A stretch of DNA of 64,000 nt, taken from the NCBI RefSeq assembly GCF_000423045.1, contig NZ_AUHF01000001.1, positions 744,001 to 808,000 on the forward strand, read 5' to 3'. Origin of the DNA: Christiangramia portivictoriae DSM 23547 (lineage in GTDB: Bacteria > Bacteroidota > Bacteroidia > Flavobacteriales > Flavobacteriaceae). Shown here piece by piece: positions 44,418 through 52,776 of this stretch. Positions within the stretch are counted from its first letter, which is position 1. Every line of letters begins with the position of its first letter. The notes beneath the pieces were generated by a model. That model worked only from the letters and a program-made list of their open reading frames with translations, did not search any database and was not told the DNA's origin. Both the position numbers and the translations under genes were made by a program.

Positions 44418-44864
44418 TTATTCACTAATTGGTATGGTTAACATTGGGATTTCGGCTTTTTTCACCAGTTCCATAGAAACATTCTCATTCAACAGATTGT
44501 AAAGAAAACTGTGCTTATGAGTTCCCACGATCAAAAGATCTACATCTAGTTTTTTCGCCTCTTCAAGAACGGTGTTTACAGTAGACCCCTGTATTAAAAG
44601 GGCATCGCTCACCACTTCTTCGCTAATAAAACTATCGCAGATCTGCTGAAGACTACGATGTTCTTCGCGATATTCTTCAGCCTGCAGATCTCTTATATAC
44701 TGTGGGCCTGGTTCATAACCTACAAAATCTGGTTCTGGATCTGCCACGTGCAAAACCCATAATTTTGAATGATATTTTTGAGCAAGACTATCTGCATAGA
44801 TCATTAATTCTCCAATGCTATCGTTAAAGTCTACGGCCACCATGATATTTTTAAATGTATCCAT
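44418..44864 (-). CDS. Universal stress protein family protein
   Basis: A 148-residue cytosolic protein with the Usp alpha/beta fold: IMVAVDFNDSIGELMIYADS, LWVLHVADP and DLLIVGTHKHSFLYNLLNEN. The last region (G-T-H-K-H-x8) resembles the ATP-binding G-x2-G-x9-G-S/T motif but lacks the second glycine, so ATP binding is doubtful. It sits last in a leftward group after a reductase and an acyl-CoA dehydrogenase (11- and 17-base gaps), then a terminator. Confidence 0.88.
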   Translation of the reverse strand: MDTFKNIMVAVDFNDSIGELMIYADSLAQKYHSKLWVLHVADPEPDFVGYEPGPQYIRDLQAEEYREEHRSLQQICDSFISEEVVSDALLIQGSTVNTVLEEAKKLDVDLLIVGTHKHSFLYNLLNENVSMELVKKAEIPMLTIPISE

Positions 44865-44875
44865 CTTAATTAGAT

Positions 44876-45805
44876 TTAGTAACCTTTATCCATTTCCACA
44901 ATATTCTTGAGATCCTGGTTCTCTTTCATGCGATCGTAATTCTCAGCAATCTGTGGAACTACAGATTCAGGTTTGGTTACACTGGCAATATGCGGAGTGA
45001 TATTGATGCGATCGTGTTCCCAGAATGGATGTTCTTCGGGCAATGGTTCTTCTCTGAAAACATCCAAAGATGCACCTGTTAAATGACCATTATCGATCAT
45101 TTTCATGAGATCGTGTTCCACCAAATGTTCACCCCGCGCAACATTGATCACGTATGCACCTTCTGGGAGCATATCAAACAGATCTTCGTTCAGTATATTT
45201 TCGGTATCTTCAGTTAAAGGAAGAAGACAAACCAGAATTTCAGAATTGTTTAAAAATTCCTGCAGTTGATCTTTCCCATAATAGCTGGTTACGTTATCAC
45301 AATCCTTTTCTGTTCTAGACCAGCCGGAAACCTTAAAAAAGTTTTTGTGCAATTTATCTGCCACGGCGTTACCTAAAACACCCAGTCCCATGATTCCAAC
45401 CCTGGTATTTTGTGGTCTTTTATATTGAGATCTGTCCCATTGCTTTTTATTTTGAGACTTTACATAACCATGAAGATTACGAATATGGTTCATCACCTGG
45501 CTGAGTACGAAATCCCCCATATCTTCGGTAAGGGTTTCGTCTACAACCCTGGTGATCTTCACATTTTCTGGAAGTGCATCATCACTTAAAATATGGTCAA
45601 CACCGGCGCCCATACTGGCGATTACTTTCAAATTTGGATAATTTTTGAACAAGCCTCTGGGATGATTCCACGTAAGCGCAAATTCAACCTCTTCTGGATC
45701 ATGTTCTTCGGGATATGTATAAATATTCATTCCCGGATGTTGATTTTCCAATGCTTTTACCCATGCTTCGGAATCTCTTCCCGGAGCGACAATTAATACT
45801 GACAT
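44876..45805 (-). CDS. D-2-hydroxyacid dehydrogenase (GhrA-like)
   Basis: A 309-residue NAD(P)-dependent reductase of the glyoxylate/hydroxypyruvate reductase A type. GIMGLGVLGNAVADKL binds the cofactor, VINVARGEHLVEHDL carries the catalytic Arg, DVFREEPLPEEHPFWEHD the Glu, and ITPHIASVT the catalytic His. Length matches GhrA. Its likely substrates are glyoxylate or hydroxypyruvate; the physiological one is not evident. It is the middle gene of the acyl-CoA dehydrogenase-reductase-Usp group. Confidence 0.9.
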   Translation of the reverse strand: MSVLIVAPGRDSEAWVKALENQHPGMNIYTYPEEHDPEEVEFALTWNHPRGLFKNYPNLKVIASMGAGVDHILSDDALPENVKITRVVDETLTEDMGDFVLSQVMNHIRNLHGYVKSQNKKQWDRSQYKRPQNTRVGIMGLGVLGNAVADKLHKNFFKVSGWSRTEKDCDNVTSYYGKDQLQEFLNNSEILVCLLPLTEDTENILNEDLFDMLPEGAYVINVARGEHLVEHDLMKMIDNGHLTGASLDVFREEPLPEEHPFWEHDRINITPHIASVTKPESVVPQIAENYDRMKENQDLKNIVEMDKGY

Positions 45806-45822
45806 AAATTTTTCTTTTTCAT

Positions 45823-47187
45823 TTAACTCACAAATGCGCTGTAACCGGTAATTGCGCGGCCAACGATCAATGAATTGATTTCTTTAGTTCCTTCATAACT
45901 GTAGATCGCTTCTGCATCTGCCACAAAACGAGCTACATCATATTCTAATAATATTCCATTTCCACCAAGAACCTCTCTGGCTCTGCTAACCACATCACGC
46001 ATTCTCATACTGCAATAAACCTTTGCCAGACTGGCGTGTTCATCTGTAAGCATGTCCTGATCCTGCATTTCTGATAATCTAAAACAAAGCGTCTGCATCG
46101 CTGTAAGATTGGAAAGCATTTCCACAAGATGATTCTGGATAAGCTGAAAAGAGGCAATAGGTCTCCCGAACTGCTCTCTCTTTTTAGTGTATTTCAAAGC
46201 ACTTTCATACGCACCTCTCGCGCAACCAACCGCCTGCCACGCTACTCCTGCTCTGGTCATTCTTAGGACATTGGCAGTATCCTTGAAAGAATTTGCGTTT
46301 TGCAGCCTGTCCCCTTCAGGAATCTTGCAGTCTTTTAGTGTAATGATCGCATTTTGCACGATCCTCAAGGCCATCTTATCCTGAATTTTTTCTGCTGAAA
46401 AGCCCGGATTCTCTTTACGAACCAGGAAACCTTTAACTCTGCCAGAGTCAAGATCCCTTGCCCAGATCACGATCACATCAGCAAAAGTGGCGTTTCCTAT
46501 CCACTTTTTCTGTCCGTTTAAAATCCAGTTTTCTCCATCAAATTTACAGGTGGTTTCAAGACCTCCGGCAACACCCGAACCAACATTAGGCTCGGTAAGC
46601 CCGAAGGCTCCGATCTTCTCCATTTTTGCCATTTGTGGCAACCATTCCTGCTTTTGTTCTTCACTTCCGCAGAGATAAATGGAACCCATGGCAAGGCCAC
46701 TGTGCACTCCAAAGAAGGTAGAGATGGACACGTCTACACGTGCTATTTCCTGTGCAATGATACCTTCCATTAAAAAAGGCATATTAGGACATCCATAACC
46801 TTCATAAGGAACACCAACGATATTCAGTTTCCTGAATTTCTTGATGACCTCAAATGGAAACTGATCCTTCTTCCAGTACTCATTTACCAGCGGCCGGATC
46901 TCATCTTCCATGAAATTTCTAACCTTCAGCTGAATTTCCCGTTGCTCATCTGTAAGCTTTAAATCCAGATTATAAAAATCACCATCGATAGGAGGCAGGT
47001 CGTGCTGACCTTTCTTCTTCTTGGTTTTTAACATTTTCATTAATCCGGTGAGTTGACGATCGTCAAGTTTGCCCAAAGTTTTCATCGCTTCAGCGAGATC
47101 GATCTTTTGATTGATCTTAGCGAGCTGATCCAGATCAACCGATTTTAGAAGGTTAACCGTATCACGAACTTTTTTAAATAAAGACAT
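45823..47187 (-). CDS. Acyl-CoA dehydrogenase (glutaryl-CoA dehydrogenase-like)
   Basis: A 454-residue FAD enzyme. Residues ~60-454 are the acyl-CoA dehydrogenase core: FGLTEPNVGSGVAGGLETTC (in part), GNATFADVIVIWARD, and YEGTKEINSLIVGRAITG, where the Glu of YEGT is the position of the catalytic base in glutaryl-CoA dehydrogenases. The first ~60 residues are an extra basic, helical segment not found in the usual ~390-residue enzymes. Electrons should pass to EtfAB (25-27 kb). The acyl substrate is not certain. First gene of a three-gene transcript. Confidence 0.9.
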   Translation of the reverse strand: MSLFKKVRDTVNLLKSVDLDQLAKINQKIDLAEAMKTLGKLDDRQLTGLMKMLKTKKKKGQHDLPPIDGDFYNLDLKLTDEQREIQLKVRNFMEDEIRPLVNEYWKKDQFPFEVIKKFRKLNIVGVPYEGYGCPNMPFLMEGIIAQEIARVDVSISTFFGVHSGLAMGSIYLCGSEEQKQEWLPQMAKMEKIGAFGLTEPNVGSGVAGGLETTCKFDGENWILNGQKKWIGNATFADVIVIWARDLDSGRVKGFLVRKENPGFSAEKIQDKMALRIVQNAIITLKDCKIPEGDRLQNANSFKDTANVLRMTRAGVAWQAVGCARGAYESALKYTKKREQFGRPIASFQLIQNHLVEMLSNLTAMQTLCFRLSEMQDQDMLTDEHASLAKVYCSMRMRDVVSRAREVLGGNGILLEYDVARFVADAEAIYSYEGTKEINSLIVGRAITGYSAFVS

Positions 47188-47373
47188 AGAAATTCTTCTT
47201 GGTGGAATTTCAATTTAGGCATTATAACTGCGTTGGATTGTTAAGGTTTTCCGAAGAAATTATAAATATTGCCATTCTTTTTCCAGCTTATTTAGGGAAA
47301 TATTATCACATCCATTTCGCCCGGTTTTAAAGGCGTTCGATAATTTTAGAGGAATCTTTTAAATTTTAAAATT

Positions 47374-48243
47374 ATGGAACATCCACAGGATAAATATGCA
47401 AAACCACCTTTTCAAAATCTCAACCAGAATGAACCAGGAAAAGAAAGTAGTATCGACCCTGATACAGATCACGGTGAAAAATCTTATAAAGGCTCTGGGA
47501 AACTGGAAGGCAGGAACGCCATCATAACAGGTGCAGATAGCGGAATAGGAAGAGCAGTGGCAATCGCTTATGCCAGGGAAGGGGCAAATGTCCTGATCTC
47601 CTATCTCGAAGAACATGAAGATGCTAAGGAAACCGCGAGGCTTATAGAAGAGGCAGGGAAAAAAGCGGTTTTGATGCCGGGAGATATTGGTGATCAGCAA
47701 CATTGCAAAAATATAGTGGAAAAGGCTGTGTCCGAATTTGGTCAGCTTGATATCCTGGTCAACAATGCGGCTTACCAGATGGCGAGAGAATCTTTGCAGG
47801 AAATTTCAGCAGAAGAATGGGATTACACCTTCAAAACGAATATTTACTCCCTGTTCTATCTATGTAAAGCGGCAGAACCGCATATGAAACCAGGCAGTAC
47901 CATTGTAAATACCACCTCTGTAAATGCCTATAATCCACGTCCAGATCTTCTGGCGTATGCAGCTACCAAAGGAGCCATTCAGAATATCACAGCAAGTATG
48001 GGACAATTGCTGGCAAACAAAGGGATTCGGGTGAATTGTGTTGCTCCGGGACCCATCTGGACTCCACTTATCCCGGCTACCATGCCAGATGATGTTGTGA
48101 AGAATTTTGGAAGCGATACTCCTATGAAAAGACCGGGACAACCAGCAGAATTGGCAGCGGCTTATGTATTGCTGGCTTCCGAAGATTCCAGTTACATGAC
48201 CGGTTCCACAGTACAGGTCACTGGCGGTCAGTATACCATATAA
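47374..48243 (+). CDS. Short-chain dehydrogenase/reductase (YhdF/YghA-like)
   Basis: A 289-residue NAD(P)-dependent oxidoreductase. TGADSGIGRAVAIAYAREGA binds the cofactor, NNAAYQ stabilises the fold, and the active site is Ser in NTTSVNAY with YAATKGA. A 45-residue N-terminal arm (PPFQNLNQNEPGKESSIDPD) precedes the Rossmann domain, typical of the YghA/YhdF subgroup linked to stress. Substrate is unknown (small aldehydes or alcohols in relatives). It is divergent from the acyl-CoA dehydrogenase, and a terminator follows. Confidence 0.92.
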   Translation: MEHPQDKYAKPPFQNLNQNEPGKESSIDPDTDHGEKSYKGSGKLEGRNAIITGADSGIGRAVAIAYAREGANVLISYLEEHEDAKETARLIEEAGKKAVLMPGDIGDQQHCKNIVEKAVSEFGQLDILVNNAAYQMARESLQEISAEEWDYTFKTNIYSLFYLCKAAEPHMKPGSTIVNTTSVNAYNPRPDLLAYAATKGAIQNITASMGQLLANKGIRVNCVAPGPIWTPLIPATMPDDVVKNFGSDTPMKRPGQPAELAAAYVLLASEDSSYMTGSTVQVTGGQYTI

Positions 48244-48250
48244 TTCATCA

Positions 48251-48279
48251 AAAAAGCCTCTGAATTTACAGAGGCTTTT
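48251..48279. terminator. Bidirectional terminator
   Basis: AAAAAGCCTCTG pairs with CAGAGGCTTTT, between the convergent SDR and metK genes. Confidence 0.9.
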
Positions 48280-48299
48280 ACAGATATTTAGTAATGATT

Positions 48300-49559
48300 T
48301 TATTTCAAATCGAAACTCTCTTTGATCTTCTCCACATAATCCAGTTTTTCCCAGGTAAAAAGTTCTACTTCCTTGGTGATTTTACCGTTATACGGACTCT
48401 CGAAAACCTTGGTTTCTGTACGCGGGGTTTTTCCCATATGTCCATAAGCCGCGGTTTCACGGTAGATTGGATTTCTTAACTTCAGTCGTTCCTCGATCGC
48501 AGCCGGTCTCATGTCAAAAATTTTGCGAACCTTTTCTGCAATTTCACCATCAGATAGATCTGTATTGTTTTTTCCGTAGGTATAAACCGAAATGGATGTT
48601 GGTTCCACCACCCCGATCGCATATGATACCTGTACTAAAATTTCAGGAGCAACTCCTGCAGCCACAAGGTTCTTGGCAATATGTCTTGAAGCATACGCGG
48701 CAGATCTGTCTACTTTAGAAGGATCTTTTCCAGAGAATGCACCGCCACCGTGCGCACCTTTTCCGCCATAGGTATCTACAATAATTTTTCTTCCGGTGAG
48801 TCCTGCGTCACCATGCGGACCTCCAATTACGAACTTACCGGTAGGATTAATATGGTAAACGATGTCATCATTAAACAATTCCTGAACATAATCTGGCAAC
48901 TGTTTTTTAACTCTTGGAATCAGGATTTCGATCATGTCTTTTTTGATCTTCGCCAGCATTTTTTCATCATCCTGGTCAAATTCGTCGTGCTGAGTGGAAA
49001 CCACGATCGCAACGATTCGTTGAGGTACATTGTCATCGCTATATTCAATAGTCACCTGGCTTTTGGAATCTGGTCTCAGATATTCAATATCTTTACCCTC
49101 TCTTCTAAGCTTTGCCAGTTCAATAAGGATGCGATGTGAAATATCCAGTGCCAGCGGCATGTAATTTTCAGTTTCATTGGTCGCGTAACCAAACATCATT
49201 CCCTGATCACCAGCACCCTGTTCCTCTTTCTTTCCACGATCAACGCCCTGGTAAATATCCTGGGATTGCTCGTGAATAAGGGAAATTACCCCACAACTAT
49301 CACCACTAAATTTATAGGCTCCTTTGGTATAACCAATATCATTGATCACATCACGAGCGATATTCTGTACATCCAGGTAGGTATTGCTACGTACCTCACC
49401 AGCAAGAACTACCTGCCCGGTGGTAACCAGAGTTTCACAAGCTACCTTGGATTCGCCATCAAAGGCCAGAAAATTATCCAGTAACGTATCACTAATTTGA
49501 TCTGCAATTTTATCCGGGTGTCCTTCAGATACACTTTCTGAAGTAAATAAATAAGCCAT
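48300..49559 (-). CDS. metK: S-adenosylmethionine synthase
   Basis: A 419-residue cytosolic enzyme making SAM from methionine and [20 protein letters not shown] carries the methionine/ATP-site His, [16 protein letters not shown] the substrate loop, and [19 protein letters not shown] the phosphate site. Length is slightly above the usual ~390 because of short insertions seen in Bacteroidota. It is divergent from the metY operon across an 845-base regulatory region. A SAM-II-like riboswitch lies in its leader, giving feedback by its own product. Confidence 0.97.
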   Translation of the reverse strand: MAYLFTSESVSEGHPDKIADQISDTLLDNFLAFDGESKVACETLVTTGQVVLAGEVRSNTYLDVQNIARDVINDIGYTKGAYKFSGDSCGVISLIHEQSQDIYQGVDRGKKEEQGAGDQGMMFGYATNETENYMPLALDISHRILIELAKLRREGKDIEYLRPDSKSQVTIEYSDDNVPQRIVAIVVSTQHDEFDQDDEKMLAKIKKDMIEILIPRVKKQLPDYVQELFNDDIVYHINPTGKFVIGGPHGDAGLTGRKIIVDTYGGKGAHGGGAFSGKDPSKVDRSAAYASRHIAKNLVAAGVAPEILVQVSYAIGVVEPTSISVYTYGKNNTDLSDGEIAEKVRKIFDMRPAAIEERLKLRNPIYRETAAYGHMGKTPRTETKVFESPYNGKITKEVELFTWEKLDYVEKIKESFDLK

Positions 49560-49631
49560 TCAATTACTTTTTAAGTTTATAAGAATGGAAAAATTTGACG
49601 TGCGAAGCTAAAAAGGAGTGTAATAACCATT

Positions 49632-49697
49632 CTGCTTTAGCATTTTAAAACATCTGTACGATGTAGAGGGTTGCAATCAGTCAAATCTATCCCTTTC
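49632..49697 (-). ncRNA. Probable SAM-II riboswitch in the metK leader
   Basis: Read leftwards, the leader contains GATTTGACTGATTGCAA flanked by AGGG/CCCT, then TTTTAAAATGCTAAAGCAG. This closely matches the known SAM-II aptamer, where GATTTAACCG-TATTGCA sits in the P1 loop and a later AAATG-GCTAAA segment forms the pseudoknot. CUG in the loop can pair with CAG at the 3' end. A small hairpin (ACATC/GATGT) is inserted before the 3' strand. Next, AGAATGG (49627-49633) can pair with CCATTCT (49582-49588) nearer metK, a possible expression platform. Function is inferred from sequence alone. Confidence 0.68.
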
Positions 49698-49709
49698 AAT
49701 AAGTTGGTA

Positions 49710-49739
49710 CAAATGTATAAAATTTAAAAGGATGGCAAA
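49710..49739 (-). promoter_or_regulatory. metK promoter
   Basis: Read leftwards, TTTG (49736-49739), 18 bases, then TACATTTG (49710-49717), a full match to TAnnTTTG. Transcription would start near 49703, putting the riboswitch at the very 5' end of the message. Confidence 0.6.
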
Positions 49740-49789
49740 TCGATTTAACGCCATTTTATAGGACGAGAAATTATAGTTGCATTTTTCAG

Positions 49790-49905
49790 AATAATCAGGG
49801 CGTTGCGCTTCGCCCGTTCCGGTCTCGCGCCGGGCTTTCGCGACTCGCTTTTTGGTTCGAAAAAGAACCAAAAGAGCTCAAACAACTCGCTCAATCCCTA
49901 ACGCA
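49790..49905. repeat. GC-rich, multi-hairpin dispersed-repeat-like element
   Basis: A compact block far richer in G+C than its surroundings. GGGCG (49798-49802) pairs with CGCCC (49811-49815), GCCCG (49812-49816) can also pair with CGGGC (49831-49835), and TTTTGGTTC (49850-49858) pairs with GAACCAAAA (49865-49873). CAATCCCTAACGC closes it. It resembles extragenic palindromic repeats I recall from flavobacterial genomes, but no second full copy lies in this window. Confidence 0.55.
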
Positions 49906-49998
49906 TTCAGAAAAAAATATGGGGCAGGGAAGTCCGATAAATACAGGAGGTTTTAAGAGAATCCAGACGGCTGCCAGAAAAATTAGTTTTGTAAAAGC

Positions 49999-50030
49999 TT
50001 GGAAATTAAAAAACTGTGTTGTTATATTTG
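49999..50030 (+). promoter_or_regulatory. Promoter of the metY operon
   Basis: TTG (49999-50001), 21 bases, then TATATTTG (50023-50030), a full -7 match. Transcription should start near 50037, twelve bases before the first leader peptide. Confidence 0.72.
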
Positions 50031-50048
50031 TGAACTGTTATTAAGCAA

Positions 50049-50120
50049 ATGACCAGAATTACAAACAATATGATGATGTGTATGATGTGGAGAATTTCCG
50101 CAGCGCATCTTATTGCATAA
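50049..50120 (+). CDS. Leader peptide 1 (Met-rich) of the metY operon
   Basis: A 23-codon open frame beginning at the first ATG of the transcript. Codons 8-13 read ATG ATG ATG TGT ATG ATG, i.e. MMMCMM, followed by Trp. A hairpin-plus-T-tract terminator begins 22 bases after its stop. GCAGCG (50100-50105), just past the Met run, is complementary to CGCTGC (50149-50154) at the top of the terminator's 5' arm. Ribosome stalling on Met codons would leave this free to disturb the terminator. This is the layout of amino-acid attenuation; expression is not proven. Confidence 0.78.
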   Translation: MTRITNNMMMCMMWRISAAHLIA

Positions 50121-50142
50121 TTCTGAAAGAATATAAATTGCA

Positions 50143-50174
50143 AAAAGCCGCTGCCAACCTTAGCGGCTTTTTTT
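50143..50174 (+). terminator. Attenuator terminator 1
   Basis: AAAAGCCGCT, a 9-base loop and AGCGGC followed by seven T's. It lies inside the metY operon leader with no full gene before it, so it acts as a regulated stop. Confidence 0.85.
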
Positions 50175-50213
50175 ATTACCAGATTTAAAAATTAGAACAA
50201 AAAACTCACAGTG

Positions 50214-50309
50214 ATGAAATTACAGGTAACAGCTAAAAATTTGATGAACATGTGCATGATGATGTGCATGTGCAGCATGTATGGCTATTACCTGAACTCG
50301 AGAATATAG
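50214..50309 (+). CDS. Leader peptide 2 (Met/Cys-rich) of the metY operon
   Basis: A 31-codon open frame. Residues 11-22 are MNMCMMMCMCSM: seven Met and three Cys in twelve. GCTATTACC (50284-50292), just after this run, is perfectly complementary over nine bases to GGTAATAGC (50342-50350) in the loop of the terminator that follows. If the ribosome stalls on Met/Cys codons the segment is free to pair; if it reaches the stop at 50307-50309 the segment is covered and the terminator forms. It is the second such unit in series, with no promoter between the two. Confidence 0.85.
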   Translation: MKLQVTAKNLMNMCMMMCMCSMYGYYLNSRI

Positions 50310-50329
50310 ATTTTAAAAGGAATCATTTC

Positions 50330-50369
50330 AAAAGTCCCCCTGGTAATAGCATATCAGGGGGACTTTTTT
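50330..50369 (+). terminator. Attenuator terminator 2
   Basis: AAAAGTCCCCCTG pairs fully with CAGGGGGACTTTT around a 12-base loop, then T's; a very strong terminator 36 bases before metY. Confidence 0.92.
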
Positions 50370-50404
50370 ATTTCAACCATTCATAATTTTTAAAAATTTA
50401 TATC

Positions 50405-51697
50405 ATGAGTACTCAAAAATTTTCAACACAGGCTTTACATTCAGGACACGATACCACTCAAAATGGAGGCACAAGGGCGGTACCAATTTACCAGACCAGT
50501 TCTTATGTTTTCAACGATAGCCAGCATGCCGCAGATCTGTTTTCTCTTGCGAAGCCAGGTTTTATTTACACCCGTTTGAATAATCCCACCAATGATGTGC
50601 TGGAGCAAAGGCTGGCAGCCCTAGAAGGCGGAATTGGAGCGGTGGTGACGGCATCTGGAACCGCGGCGATCAATACTGCGTTACTAACATTACTAAAGGC
50701 TGGCGATCATATTGTTGCCAGCAGCAGTCTGTATGGAGGGACTTTCAACCTCTTACAAAACACACTGCCAAGATTTGGTATTACAACCACCTTTGTAGAT
50801 CCACGTGATCCTGCCAATTTCCAAAAAGCAGCAAAAGAGAACACCCGGGTATTTTTTGTGGAATCCCTGGGGAACCCAAAACTGGATGTTCTGGACCTGG
50901 AAGCAATTTCCAAAGAGGCAAAGGAATTCAATGTACCATTTATCGTGGATAATACCGTAGCCACACCTTACCTGCTGAATCCAATAGAATACGGAGCAGA
51001 TATCGTAATACACTCCTTAACCAAATATATTGGCGGCAATGGTACCAGTCTTGGCGGAGTGATCATAGACGCTGGTAAGTTCGACTGGTCCAGTGGAAAA
51101 TTTCCTGAATTCACCGAGCCATCTCCAGGATATCATGGATTGGTTTATCACGAGGCATTGCAGGAAGCAGCTTTTATAGCTAAAGTCAGAATTGAAGGCC
51201 TTCGTGATCACGGTGCAGCACTTAGTCCGTTTAACGCATTCCAGATCATCCAGGGACTGGAAACACTAAAAGTCAGAATAAACGAGCATAGCAAGAATGC
51301 TTTGGAATTGGCGACCTGGCTGGAAGAGCAGGAGGAAGTAGAATGGGTGAATTATCCAGGACTTAAATCCAGTGAATACTACGATATCGCTCAGCAATAT
51401 TTACCAAAAGGGCAGAGTGGTCTGGTGACTTTCGGGATCAAAGGAGGGTATGAAGTGGCTAAAAATGTAGTGGATGCCTCCAAAGTATTTTCATTGCTAG
51501 CCAATATAGGTGATACCAAATCACTCATTATTCATCCTGCCAGTACCACTCACCAGCAATTAAAAGATAAAGAACAGTTATCTACAGGGGTTACACCAGA
51601 TCTTATAAGACTATCTGTAGGACTGGAAGATGTTGAAGATCTGAAAGCAGATTTAAAGCAGGCGTTCGCCCAGGTAATCCAAAAAACACTTGTTTAA
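50405..51697 (+). CDS. metY: O-acetylhomoserine sulfhydrylase
   Basis: A 430-residue PLP enzyme that makes homocysteine from O-acetylhomoserine and sulfide. TQALHSGHDTTQNGGTRAVP opens the protein, VTASGTAAINTALL binds the cofactor, and the PLP lysine is in HSLTKYIGGNGTSLGGVI; length and the GNGTSLGG loop mark the MetY subgroup, longer than cystathionine synthases. First gene of the metY-metX-hom-metZ operon, directly behind two attenuators. It lets sulfide from the nearby sulfite reductase enter methionine directly. Confidence 0.95.
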   Translation: MSTQKFSTQALHSGHDTTQNGGTRAVPIYQTSSYVFNDSQHAADLFSLAKPGFIYTRLNNPTNDVLEQRLAALEGGIGAVVTASGTAAINTALLTLLKAGDHIVASSSLYGGTFNLLQNTLPRFGITTTFVDPRDPANFQKAAKENTRVFFVESLGNPKLDVLDLEAISKEAKEFNVPFIVDNTVATPYLLNPIEYGADIVIHSLTKYIGGNGTSLGGVIIDAGKFDWSSGKFPEFTEPSPGYHGLVYHEALQEAAFIAKVRIEGLRDHGAALSPFNAFQIIQGLETLKVRINEHSKNALELATWLEEQEEVEWVNYPGLKSSEYYDIAQQYLPKGQSGLVTFGIKGGYEVAKNVVDASKVFSLLANIGDTKSLIIHPASTTHQQLKDKEQLSTGVTPDLIRLSVGLEDVEDLKADLKQAFAQVIQKTLV

Positions 51698-51716
51698 TTC
51701 TAGTTTGGTTTAATCG

Positions 51717-51746
51717 CCGGAGCCTGTATGCTATATATGGCTCCGG
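51717..51746 (+). terminator. Hairpin between metY and metX
   Basis: CCGGAGCC, a 14-base loop and GGCTCCGG form a perfect 8-bp stem followed by TTTAATC. The T-tract is short, so partial termination or mRNA stabilisation is more likely than full termination. Confidence 0.55.
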
Positions 51747-51762
51747 TTTAATCTCCCAATTT

Positions 51763-52776
51763 ATGTTACAACAAATTAGTATCACAAATTTCAGGAATAG
51801 TGCCGGCAGAGTACAAACTATCGAAGTTTGTTTCCAGCTATTTGGCAGGAAGCTGGGCACGGCCCCGGTTATCCTGGTAAACCATGCGCTTACCGGCAAT
51901 GCCCAGGTTTGCGGTTCAGGAGGCTGGTGGAGTGATATTGTGGGGCCCGGAGCTAGCATAGATACAGAGCAATATGCTATTCTCTGCATTAATGTTCCTG
52001 GGAATGGAATTCTAAAAAATGAAGAAAATAATTTTCATCATTACAAAGAATTTACACTGAATGATATCGCCAGAATCCAGGTTAAAGTTCTGGAACATTT
52101 AAATATTACCGAGCTGTATGCCATCATTGGAGCTTCTATTGGAGGAGCGCTGGCCTGGCAACTGGCCGCCTTAAAACCAGAACTTGCAGCACATGTGATT
52201 CCAATCGCGACAGATCTTAAATCTAACGACTGGCTTCTCGCCAATTGTAAAATTCAGGACAGAATTCTGAATAATAGTGAAAATCCACTGGAAGATGCAC
52301 GTATGCATGCTATGACTTTTTACCGTACACCACAATCACTAAGCTATAAATTCAGAAATGAGAAAGACGAAACTACGAATAGCTTTAAGGTGGAAAACTG
52401 GCTGGAGCATCATGGCAGTAAACTAAGATCGCGATTTAATCTTAGTTCCTATAAATTAATGAACCATTTACTCACTACGATCAATATCTCGAACGAATCC
52501 CGAAGTGCGATTGAGGTGGCTGCGCAAATCAAAGGGCATGTACATTTGATCACGATAGACACCGATCTTTTTTTCCTGGCTGAAGAAAACTGGAATACTT
52601 ACGTGGAGCTGTCTCTGTTTAAAAACAATGTAAGCATTCACGAGATCAAATCCATTCATGGACATGATGCGTTCTTGATCGAAACCGATCAGGTAGCCAG
52701 ATTTTTAGAACCCATATTTCAACAAAAAAACTACACAAATGAAAATAATAAATCTCGCTCTGTTTGGGCCGGGTAA
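51763..52776 (+). CDS. metX: Homoserine O-acetyltransferase-like alpha/beta hydrolase
   Basis: A 337-residue acyltransferase of the MetX family that should activate homoserine. NHALTGNAQVCG gives the oxyanion region, GASIGGALAWQLA the nucleophile Ser, DTDLFF the Asp, and HGHDAFLIE the catalytic His. The nucleophile elbow differs slightly from canonical GGSMGGMQ, and acetyl versus succinyl donor cannot be read by eye; the metY neighbour favours acetyl. It is 66 bases behind metY and overlaps hom by 38 bases, so it is translationally coupled. Confidence 0.87.
   Translation: MLQQISITNFRNSAGRVQTIEVCFQLFGRKLGTAPVILVNHALTGNAQVCGSGGWWSDIVGPGASIDTEQYAILCINVPGNGILKNEENNFHHYKEFTLNDIARIQVKVLEHLNITELYAIIGASIGGALAWQLAALKPELAAHVIPIATDLKSNDWLLANCKIQDRILNNSENPLEDARMHAMTFYRTPQSLSYKFRNEKDETTNSFKVENWLEHHGSKLRSRFNLSSYKLMNHLLTTINISNESRSAIEVAAQIKGHVHLITIDTDLFFLAEENWNTYVELSLFKNNVSIHEIKSIHGHDAFLIETDQVARFLEPIFQQKNYTNENNKSRSVWAG

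Noticed and set aside
49682-49713. TAGATTTG as the metK promoter -7 element, with TTTG 20 bases upstream
   Set aside because: The pattern fits, but these bases are part of the SAM-II-like aptamer. The promoter at 49710-49739 would transcribe the whole riboswitch and is preferred.
49852-49870. GGTTCGA as a tRNA T-loop
   Set aside because: It forms a simple hairpin with GAACC within the repeat element; no tRNA arms are present.
51729-51752. Seven-codon frame (MLYMAPV) inside the metY-metX hairpin as a leader peptide
   Set aside because: Only one internal Met codon, and the frame lies in the stem-loop itself; no attenuator geometry.
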